The notes under the pieces are model-generated. The model made no database searches. It saw only the letters and a program-made list of their open reading frames with translations, and was not told the DNA's origin. A stretch of 64,000 nt of DNA from SHLQ01 sp964451305 (GTDB taxonomy: Bacteria; Actinomycetota; Acidimicrobiia; Acidimicrobiales; SHLQ01): positions 1 to 64,000 of the forward strand of contig CAYVHV010000010.1 in NCBI GenBank assembly GCA_964451305.1, read 5' to 3'. This document shows, one piece after another, positions 33,773 through 40,605 of this stretch (positions are counted from its first letter, which is position 1; the number at the start of each line of letters is the position of its first letter). Both the position numbers and the translations under genes were made by a program.

Positions 33773-34504
33773 TTAGTACGGAGACTCGTAGGCGTCGCTT
33801 GGCGGATTAGGTTCGATGCTGATCGACACGACGTCGGCCTGCACCTGGCGTTGAGACGCCGGCAGCTCGAGTAATGGCGTGCTCGGGTTTCGGACCTGAA
33901 CATCGGCAATGACCCACGTGTCATCTTCAAAGGTTGCGTCAAGGCCTCGCACCGTCACCTGGAGCGGCACGCCGTCGGCGGCACAACAGCTCACCAAGAA
34001 GCGGGTGAGCAGAAAGCCATCTTCGATCTCGGGGTCGTTGACCACGAGGCCTTCGAGGCGTACGGTCACCCCGTCGAGACTGTTCTCCTGATCCCAGATG
34101 GCCCGGTCGACGAAGTCGAAGACCCGCATCTCAAGTGGCTGATCAGAAGTCTGCAGCGGCTCAAATACGACATCGCTCACGACCGGAGTGAACGGTTCGA
34201 CGCGTTCTGCTGCTGCGGCGCCCAAGCCGGTTGGGGCCACTGAGGTGAGAACGACCAACGGCAGAACCATGAGCCAACCCACCTTCGGGGCCGAAAGTCG
34301 ACGAATCGAGCTGGGATCTGCTCGCTCCTCGCGAACAGCCGAGACGAACTCGTAGGTGCCGAGAAGAAACAGTGTCACCGTGGCGAGCGCTAGAGGGATC
34401 TGCATGCGTTGCTGGATGAAGAATCCAAACGCTCCGCTCCAGAGCAGGCGGGCCATAATGATGGCGACGTAGAGCATGACGACGGCGCGTCCTGGTCGAT
34501 TCAT
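33773..34504 (-). CDS. TIGR03943-type putative permease subunit (DUF1980/YcgQ-like)
   Basis: 243 aa. Two or three N-terminal membrane helices (VVMLYVAIIMARLLWSGAF, IPLALATVTLFLLGTYEFV, VGWLMVLPLVVLTSVAPTG) are followed by an extracytoplasmic domain with VRLEGLVVND, RFLVSCCAADG (a CC pair likely to bind metal) and VIADVQV. This is the standard partner of the DUF318/YcgR permease, whose gene overlaps it by 4 bp upstream. Zur-type control and a metal-related role have been suggested for such pairs; the transported substrate is not established. Confidence 0.85.
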   Translation of the reverse strand: MNRPGRAVVMLYVAIIMARLLWSGAFGFFIQQRMQIPLALATVTLFLLGTYEFVSAVREERADPSSIRRLSAPKVGWLMVLPLVVLTSVAPTGLGAAAAERVEPFTPVVSDVVFEPLQTSDQPLEMRVFDFVDRAIWDQENSLDGVTVRLEGLVVNDPEIEDGFLLTRFLVSCCAADGVPLQVTVRGLDATFEDDTWVIADVQVRNPSTPLLELPASQRQVQADVVSISIEPNPPSDAYESPY

Positions 34505-35559
34505 AAGAAGATCCTCCCGACGACGACTGCGCAGACGACAGCGACCACCAAGACCACCGGCGCAAAGATCATCGTGAAGCGGCGTCCGAAGACTCCGGCG
34601 TGCAGCGCAATGAGCTTCAGGTCGATCACCGGTCCAACGACGAGGAACACGAGCCGAGAAGTCAACGAGAACTGAGGCAATCCCGCAGCGACAAACGCAT
34701 CGGCTTCAGAACAAATCGAGAGCAGCACGGCAAGGGCAGCAAAGATAAGAATCGACTGCCATTCGTTCTCGGCCACCGTGTTGATAATCGAGCGAGGAAT
34801 CACGAGCTGCAGCGTCGCCGCGGCAATTGCACCGACGACGAGGTACCCACCGGCGTGGAGAAGATCCTTCGATGCCACATCGGCAAAGGTCGAGAATCGT
34901 TGGCCTGCGCTGGCGTGGTCATGGCCATTGCCGCCACTGGTGAGTGACGACATCAGCGATTCGTCATTTCTGCGCGCCCACCATGTCCCGACAAGAATTG
35001 CGGTGGCGAGCGATGCGATGAAGCGTGCGCCAACGAGGGAGTAGTTTCCGGGAAAGGCAACGGCGGTGGAGACGAGCACCACGGGGTTGATCGCCGGTGC
35101 AGCGAGAAGGAAGGTCAACGCAGCTGCCGGTGGAGTCCCAGCGCCGACGAGCCTGCCAGCGATAGGAACCGAGCCGCACTCACACCCGGGAAGTGCAAGG
35201 CCCGCAAGACCGGCTGCTGGTACGGCGAGCGCTTTGCGTTTCGGAACGATTCGTTCGACCAGTTCGGGCGAGACGAAGGCGGCGATCAGGCCGCTAATAA
35301 CCACGCCGAGGACGAGGAAGGGGAGCGCCTGAATCGTGACGGATACAAAGAGCGTCGACCATAGCCGAACCTCTTCGTTAGTGAATGCATCGACCCGGTT
35401 TCGCGCAATGAGGGCAACCGCGATCGGGATGAGCAGAACCGCAGGGCCGTAACCGCGCCGTCCCGACGTCGGGATTTCGGGCGCGTCGCCATGATCGTGG
35501 TGGTCGCAGCCATCCCCGTGAACGTGGTCGCTGCTGTCGTGCGTGGTCGTGAGCTCCAC
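34501..35559 (-). CDS. DUF318/PF03773 permease with histidine-rich N-terminus
   Basis: 352 aa, about eight membrane helices in two halves. The family motifs ALPGCECGSVPIAGRL (first half) and SICSEADAFVAAGLP (second half) are present; the cysteines in these motifs are typical of the YcgR/ArsP-like permease superfamily. The first 25 residues are a His/Asp-rich tail (HDSSDHVHGDGCDHHDHGD), and a second HDH lies in the central loop, suggesting divalent-metal binding. GTG 35559 has no Shine-Dalgarno but TATAGT lies 7 nt upstream, within an inverted repeat. Co-transcribed with the TIGR03943 partner (4-bp overlap). Confidence 0.87.
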   Translation of the reverse strand: MELTTTHDSSDHVHGDGCDHHDHGDAPEIPTSGRRGYGPAVLLIPIAVALIARNRVDAFTNEEVRLWSTLFVSVTIQALPFLVLGVVISGLIAAFVSPELVERIVPKRKALAVPAAGLAGLALPGCECGSVPIAGRLVGAGTPPAAALTFLLAAPAINPVVLVSTAVAFPGNYSLVGARFIASLATAILVGTWWARRNDESLMSSLTSGGNGHDHASAGQRFSTFADVASKDLLHAGGYLVVGAIAAATLQLVIPRSIINTVAENEWQSILIFAALAVLLSICSEADAFVAAGLPQFSLTSRLVFLVVGPVIDLKLIALHAGVFGRRFTMIFAPVVLVVAVVCAVVVGRIFL

Positions 35560-35589
35560 GTCAAAAACTATACAAACTATGAGTTTGAC
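35560..35589 (-). promoter_or_regulatory. Candidate promoter/operator of the permease unit
   Basis: An interrupted inverted repeat (GTCAAA at 35560-35565, TTTGAC at 35584-35589) directly abuts the GTG start and spans a minus-strand TATAGT (35567-35572). A repressor bound here would cover the -10 and the start point. The region is strikingly AT-rich. Confidence 0.4.
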
Positions 35590-35623
35590 GGTCGGGAGTC
35601 GAAAGTCTCATGCGGTCTGAAGC

Positions 35624-36967
35624 TTAGTCGTCTCGGCCGAGAAGTCTCTTCGGCACGGTCAGCCCTCGCACGACGGCATCGCCTATCTGGTAGCGCTTGG
35701 ACGACATGATCTTGTCGATCTCAGCGGCGTGCGCAGCATTGGTCGCCCCGAGCTCCCGATTCAAGGCCGCGATTTCGGCCTCGAGGGTCGCGATTCTGCG
35801 GTTTCTTGCACCCGCCTGTTTCTTTGGCTTCCCAGCGGCACGACGCTTCTTCTGCGCTGGCCTTAGTGCCTCGAGACGGCCCGCCCACAGATCTGCTGCG
35901 TCCCGATCGGGAGTCGTGCCGAGGCCAGTTCGATAGGAATCGACGAGTAGTTCGGTGCCACGGGCATCGCCCATCCACGCAGCGAGCTGCGCCCACGCAA
36001 ACGACTTCTCGGCGTCGCGGAGTTCCTCTGGCCCGTCGCGGCGAATCTCGGCGGAGATGCGTACCGCTCTCAAGATCCCGTCGCTCGCCTGTCCTTCCAA
36101 AACCGACAGCTGTTCAGCAGTAAACTCGGAGGTCTCGACCTCACCACTGGCAGCAGCGAGCTGTTCGCGTCGGCCAGCGAGACGCTTGCGAACGTGCAGC
36201 GATGATGTTTCGGGGTCGATCACCGGCGATTCGGCGAGCTCCCAATCATCGTCGTATCCGTGTTGCGCTGAGAATTCTCGATACAACGGTCCGAAGAACT
36301 CAACATCGGACGGCAAGAACCAATGCTTCCACGCTCCGAAGTCTTTCGACCGAGAAATGTGCGAGAGCCAGTCGGCGTCTTTGGACTCATCCTCTTCCCC
36401 GATGTCGAAACCGAGGTAGTTCGATAGCGCATCGAATTTCTTGTCGACGAAGTCCTCGTAGGCCATTGGAAAGTAGTTGGCTTCACGAATGCGCTGTCCA
36501 AGCTCGACCATCTCGGCTTGCGCCGAATCCCACGTCGTTGCGACCAAACCGAGTTCGTCGCCCAATTCATATAGGGCCCGAACCGACCAACTCGTCGGAT
36601 CGGCTTCTTTCTCTTCGATGGCGGAAATGTACTTCTCGTTATTCTCGTCGCTGACGCGGCGAATCGAGCGGGCCACGAGCGGGCGGAACAACAGGGTGCT
36701 GATCAACACGTCTCGTGGATCGCGCACCATCATGACCCGGTGAGCAAAGTCGTCGAGATCGACCCCGGCCTGCGGCTCTCGGTTGAAGATGACCTTCGTC
36801 AGGATCGGCGTGTCGGGGGCGAGGCGTCGCAGGGCTCGCATGGGCTTGGGGCTGCCTGGCTCGAAGACACACACCCAGTCAGGATCTGACGCGGGGAGCG
36901 AGGCCTTGACGGTGTTGTACATGCCGGTCGTGCCGGACTTGCCGCGACCGGAGATGAGGATGCTCAT
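35624..36967 (-). CDS. Sulfotransferase-domain protein with C-terminal coiled coil
   Basis: 447 aa. The N-terminus ILISGRGKSGTTGMYNTV is the PAPS 5'-phosphosulfate loop, and VMMVRDPRDVLISTLL is the 3'-phosphate motif (R-D-P-R-D). These mark residues about 1-230 as a PAPS-dependent sulfotransferase. The C-terminal half is helical, carries a tetratricopeptide/SEL1-like stretch and ends in a coiled coil (RRIATLEAEIAALNRELG) plus a basic segment. The acceptor is unknown; a cell-surface glycan or lipid is a reasonable guess. It starts 7 bp after the FkbM-type methyltransferase gene, so both are likely made together. Confidence 0.8.
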   Translation of the reverse strand: MSILISGRGKSGTTGMYNTVKASLPASDPDWVCVFEPGSPKPMRALRRLAPDTPILTKVIFNREPQAGVDLDDFAHRVMMVRDPRDVLISTLLFRPLVARSIRRVSDENNEKYISAIEEKEADPTSWSVRALYELGDELGLVATTWDSAQAEMVELGQRIREANYFPMAYEDFVDKKFDALSNYLGFDIGEEDESKDADWLSHISRSKDFGAWKHWFLPSDVEFFGPLYREFSAQHGYDDDWELAESPVIDPETSSLHVRKRLAGRREQLAAASGEVETSEFTAEQLSVLEGQASDGILRAVRISAEIRRDGPEELRDAEKSFAWAQLAAWMGDARGTELLVDSYRTGLGTTPDRDAADLWAGRLEALRPAQKKRRAAGKPKKQAGARNRRIATLEAEIAALNRELGATNAAHAAEIDKIMSSKRYQIGDAVVRGLTVPKRLLGRDD

Positions 36968-36974
36968 TGTTCGA

Positions 36975-37961
36975 TCAGTCCCGTTCCGTCACACAGAATC
37001 GCTTCGAGATCCGTTGCGCGTCCACGGCGAGCAGGTCCATGCCGGTGAACTTCCAGATGTAGCCGTGGGAGGACAGCATTTCGAAGATTTCAAGGCGTTC
37101 CTCCAGAGGAAGGCAGTAGAACTCGAGGTTGATGGCGAGCGGTCGCCACTTGCCAATGTCGAACATCTTGAGAATCTGAAAGTCGAACCCCTCGGTATCG
37201 ATTTGGAGAAAGTCGATCTTTTCGACGTCGTGCTTGGTCAGGAGCGTGTCGAAGGTCGAGCTCTGTACTTCAACGGGCACGAGATCTGCTTCCTGATTAC
37301 GAAGGACGTTTCGCTCGGGTTTCATACTGGCGAGCGTCGAACGACCGCCAGCCTCCATGAACATCTCGGTCGTGCCGTCGGTGTCGGAAATAGCGCAGTT
37401 CTCAACGATGATCTTCGGGCGATCGGAATGGAACTCGCGCAATGATTCATACGGGGTTTGCAGCGGTTCGATGAGGATGCCCGACCAGTCGTAGTTGACG
37501 ATCGCGTCGACGATCGGGTCGCCTCGGCGCCCATCGTTTGCCCCGACCTGCACCACAAATGTTGGTTCAGACGACAGTTGGGAACGCGTGAGGTAATTCA
37601 CGGTGAGCCCGACCGATGAGAAGGCCGTGCGTTGGAGTTGGTATTGGGCCCATTCCCAATCGGGCTTCGCAGCGAGCGCGGCCTTAGCGATTTCGCGCAT
37701 ATCGACGATCTCGTCGCTCGGTTCGCGAACCCACGGTTTGAGGTCGTAGGCCCGCGCGATGACCTTCTCGGCAGCGTCGAATTTGCCCTGCGCCGCCATG
37801 CTGACGCCGAGGAGGTAGCAGCTCTGAGCGGCTCGGGGAGTGCGGTCCATCCCAGCGGTAAGCAGCGCTTCAGCACGTCGGAACTCGCCGGCAGCCATGT
37901 ACTCCTCTGCGGCGAAATACCTCTGGTCGTTCGGAGTTGGCTCGGTCGTTTTGCTTGACAT
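36975..37961 (-). CDS. TPR-FkbM family methyltransferase
   Basis: 328 aa. The N-terminus has two tetratricopeptide-like repeats (YMAAGEFRRAEALLTAGMDR and MAAQGKFDAAEKVIARAYDL). From about residue 125 a SAM-dependent FkbM methyltransferase follows: FVVQVGANDGRRGDPI (SAM motif I), ILIEPLQTPYESL, VENCAISDTDG and IDFLQIDTEGFDFQILK. FkbM enzymes O-methylate sugars or natural products. Together with the downstream sulfotransferase it suggests decoration of a glycan. GGTAAGAG precedes ATG 37961. Confidence 0.85.
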   Translation of the reverse strand: MSSKTTEPTPNDQRYFAAEEYMAAGEFRRAEALLTAGMDRTPRAAQSCYLLGVSMAAQGKFDAAEKVIARAYDLKPWVREPSDEIVDMREIAKAALAAKPDWEWAQYQLQRTAFSSVGLTVNYLTRSQLSSEPTFVVQVGANDGRRGDPIVDAIVNYDWSGILIEPLQTPYESLREFHSDRPKIIVENCAISDTDGTTEMFMEAGGRSTLASMKPERNVLRNQEADLVPVEVQSSTFDTLLTKHDVEKIDFLQIDTEGFDFQILKMFDIGKWRPLAINLEFYCLPLEERLEIFEMLSSHGYIWKFTGMDLLAVDAQRISKRFCVTERD

Positions 37962-38143
37962 CTCTTACCAATCGAATAGGGATCGTGGTGTCTGCTGGTA
38001 ACAGCGGAAAGTGATCGCCGTAATGATTGAGAGCCTATTGCGTGAGACGTTCCCAAACGGGTCATCATTCGAGTTTCCAGAGGCTCGTTCTAGGGGGACG
38101 CCCCGGGTGCGAGACATGATCGGAACACTAGATTGGTGCGTCG

Positions 38144-38743
38144 ATGAAAAAGGATCGCCTGGGCGGCATTCTCAAGCTCGCCGCGAAGCTCAGCGCGTTT
38201 GCCGTTGCGGCTGTGTTGTTCCCGATGCTCGCGATGGTGGTGCTCGCGTCTGGGAAGGACATCGTGTCCGCCAACGACGTCCTCGAACTCCCCGGTGGGC
38301 CTGTCGATGCGGTCATTGTTCCGGGTGCGCGAGTCCTTTCGAACGGCGCCCCGAGTGGCGCGCTTCTCGACAGGATTCTTCTCGCTCAAGCCATCGTGGA
38401 TTCGGGCCAGTCCGAACTGGTCTTTGCCTCTGGTGCAGCGAATGAGCCTCGGGTGATTGCCAACAACCTTGCAGGGCGCGAGGTCATCGAAGATCCCGAA
38501 GGATTCGCAACGTCGAACACGTGTCAAAACGCTGCCGATGCAGGATTCGAACGGGTGGCGATCACGACCCAACCACGCCATCGAAACCGCACTGCTGTGT
38601 TGTGTGAGGCGTATGGCCTCGACGTCGTCGTCGTCACGACGCCACCGGCGCGCGAACTGCTCAGCAGACGGCCCCGACGATTTCTTCGGGAACGAGCCGC
38701 CGAAGCCTGGGCGATCCTCCTCGTCATCGGCCAACAGTTCTAA
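38144..38743 (+). CDS. YdcF/SanA-like DUF218 protein
   Basis: 199 aa. One N-terminal membrane helix (LSAFAVAAVLFPMLAMVVLA) precedes a DUF218 domain with DAVIVPGARVLSNGAPSGAL, LDRILLAQAI, FATSNTCQNA and VAITTQPRHRNRTAVLCEAYG. The protein is probably membrane-anchored with the domain outside. SanA homologues affect envelope permeability, but the reaction is unknown. A TAGATT lies 9 nt before ATG 38144. Copy 2 of the 51-bp hairpin starts 6 nt after its stop. Confidence 0.82.
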   Translation: MKKDRLGGILKLAAKLSAFAVAAVLFPMLAMVVLASGKDIVSANDVLELPGGPVDAVIVPGARVLSNGAPSGALLDRILLAQAIVDSGQSELVFASGAANEPRVIANNLAGREVIEDPEGFATSNTCQNAADAGFERVAITTQPRHRNRTAVLCEAYGLDVVVVTTPPARELLSRRPRRFLRERAAEAWAILLVIGQQF

Positions 38744-38749
38744 CGATCC

Positions 38750-38800
38750 CGAAATTTGAAGAGTGTTGATCCTCTCGGGACCAGCACACTTCAAATTTCG
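38750..38800. repeat. 51-bp intergenic hairpin repeat, copy 2
   Basis: Same length and same 12-bp outer arms (38750-38761 with 38789-38800) as the copy at 32593-32643. The inner part differs at several positions but remains largely paired. It lies between the DUF218 stop and the rarA promoter, consistent with a terminator-like role. Confidence 0.85.
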
Positions 38801-38814
38801 ATACGGCGCAGGGC

Positions 38815-38820
38815 TAGGGT
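38815..38820 (+). promoter_or_regulatory. Candidate -10 element of rarA (leaderless)
   Basis: TAGGGT followed by 6 nt and GTG 38827; no Shine-Dalgarno. Confidence 0.4.
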
Positions 38821-38826
38821 GCGGGC

Positions 38827-40158
38827 GTGACCGATTTGTTCGCCGCTGCTGCAGAAGAACATCAATCCAAGCGTGCACCGTTGGCCGACAGGCTGAGGCC
38901 TATCCGCCTCGACGACATCGTGGGACAAGACCACCTGCTCGGCAATGGCCGTCCGCTCCGTGGGCTCATCGAAGCCGATACCTTGGGGTCGGTCATCTTT
39001 TGGGGCCCGCCGGGTACGGGCAAGACAACGCTCGCAAAGGTCATCGCCCGCACGACGAGCCGCAGTTTCGAATCCCTCTCGGCGGTCAGCGCGTCGGTCA
39101 AAGACGTGCGCGAGGTGCTCGGTCGGGCCAAGGATCGGCTCGGGCAGCACGGCCAAGCCACGATCCTGTTTCTCGACGAGGTGCATCGGTTCAACAAGAG
39201 CCAGCAAGACGCGTTGCTTCCGGGCGTCGAGAGCGGGCTCATCAGCCTGATCGGAGCGACGACCGAAAACCCGAACTTCGAAGTGAATGCAGCGCTCCGC
39301 AGCAGGTCCACCCTGTTTCGGCTCAACATGCTCGACGAGGATGCACTGAAGAAGCTGACCGTTCGCGGCCTCGAGGCCGAGTCGGTCGAAGCGACCGACG
39401 ATGCAATTCAACTGCTCGTCGACCGAAGCGCCGGCGATGGCAGGCAAACTCTGACCGCACTCGGTGTGGCCGCCGCCTTGGCCAAACAAACCCACGAGGG
39501 CTCGGGAACGCCCACGATCGTCGAAGAACATGTCGAGGCCGCGTTGGGGACCAAAGCCATTCGCTACGGAGTCGACGACCACTACGACGTCATCAGCGCG
39601 TTCATCAAGAGCATTAGAGGTAGCGACGCCGACGCCGGCTTGTACTGGCTCTATCGCATGCTCGACGCTGGCGAATCCGCCCGGTTTATCGCGAGACGTT
39701 TGGTGATTCTTGCGTCGGAGGACATCGGGATGGCCGACCCGATGAGCCTCGTCATTGCGAATGCGGCAGCGACCGCAGTCGAGTTCGTTGGACTGCCCGA
39801 AGCCGAATTCAATCTGACCCAGGCGGTCGTGCACCTTGCGACGGCACCGAAATCCAACTCGCTGACGACCGCTCGGGCGTTGGCCAAAGCGGCAGCGAGA
39901 AGTGCCGGAACCGGCGAAGTCCCGATGCACCTGCGCGACGCGCACTACAAAGGTGCGACCGACCTTGGCCATGGGGTCGGGTATCGGCTGCCGCACAAGG
40001 ATCCGTCCGGGTGGATCGACACGGAACATCGGCCGCCAGAAGTTGCCGAGGACACCTATTACACTCCCTCAGAACATGGTGCGGAACCTGCCCGTTGGGA
40101 ACGGTGGAGCGCGCATCGGGTAGGGCAAAAGACGAAACGCGAGACAGGAAACGACTAG
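38827..40158 (+). CDS. rarA: Replication-associated recombination protein RarA (MgsA) ATPase
   Basis: 443 aa. A clamp-loader-related AAA+ ATPase acting at stalled replication forks. Walker A is FWGPPGTGKTTLA, Walker B ILFLDEVHRFNKSQQD, sensor 1 IGATTENP. The family C-terminal tetramerisation region includes HYDVISAFIKSIRGSDADAGLYW, FIARRLVILASEDIGMADP and a final GVGYRLPHKDPSGW. Start GTG 38827 fits the TAGGGT-N6 spacing. The rarA-small protein-alaS-ruvX order is common in actinobacteria. Confidence 0.95.
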   Translation: MTDLFAAAAEEHQSKRAPLADRLRPIRLDDIVGQDHLLGNGRPLRGLIEADTLGSVIFWGPPGTGKTTLAKVIARTTSRSFESLSAVSASVKDVREVLGRAKDRLGQHGQATILFLDEVHRFNKSQQDALLPGVESGLISLIGATTENPNFEVNAALRSRSTLFRLNMLDEDALKKLTVRGLEAESVEATDDAIQLLVDRSAGDGRQTLTALGVAAALAKQTHEGSGTPTIVEEHVEAALGTKAIRYGVDDHYDVISAFIKSIRGSDADAGLYWLYRMLDAGESARFIARRLVILASEDIGMADPMSLVIANAAATAVEFVGLPEAEFNLTQAVVHLATAPKSNSLTTARALAKAAARSAGTGEVPMHLRDAHYKGATDLGHGVGYRLPHKDPSGWIDTEHRPPEVAEDTYYTPSEHGAEPARWERWSAHRVGQKTKRETGND

Positions 40159-40169
40159 GGTGCAAAATC

Positions 40170-40529
40170 ATGCCTAAGCGACTCTTTTGGATGACGACCG
40201 GCTACGCAGCGGGCGCTGCGTCGAGCTGGGCTGTACAACGCAAAGTTAAGCGCGAGGTGGAGAAGGTGCTCCCCGAAGCGGTACGCAACGAGGTCACGAG
40301 CCGTGTCAACGCCGTGGGCGACAAGGCCCTCGAACGGACGATCAACAACCCGGTGACCCAGACCGCCAATCGGGCGGTGCAACGAGTGCGCCCAGATATC
40401 GATCTCACCGATAAGGCCCAAGCCCGCCTGCAAGCGCGACAGGCGCCACAACTCAGCTTGGTGGAAGAACCCGAAGAGATGGTTGGAATCGCCAAGTTGC
40501 GCGAGCGTGCACGCCGCCTGAAGGGCTAA
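40170..40529 (+). CDS. Small conserved protein between rarA and alaS
   Basis: 119 aa from ATG 40170; the open frame upstream lies inside rarA and is not used. A short hydrophobic N-terminus (LFWMTTGYAAGAASSWAV) is followed by a charged helical part (REVEKVLPEAVRNEVTSRVN), suggesting a membrane-peripheral helical protein. Genes of this size often sit between rarA and alaS in actinobacteria, but the family function is not known to me. It begins 11 bp after the rarA stop, so it is probably in its operon. Confidence 0.7.
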   Translation: MPKRLFWMTTGYAAGAASSWAVQRKVKREVEKVLPEAVRNEVTSRVNAVGDKALERTINNPVTQTANRAVQRVRPDIDLTDKAQARLQARQAPQLSLVEEPEEMVGIAKLRERARRLKG

Positions 40530-40592
40530 CGCCGGTTCGAGCAGTCATGCCGAATCAGGCGGCGATGGCCCGCCAATAGGGACCTTCGGCCG

Positions 40593-40598
40593 TAGACT
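40593..40598 (+). promoter_or_regulatory. Candidate -10 element of alaS (leaderless)
   Basis: TAGACT followed by 7 nt and ATG 40606; no Shine-Dalgarno. It would give alaS-ruvX-mltG-aroE their own transcript. Confidence 0.45.
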
Positions 40599-40605
40599 TC
40601 CAGCC

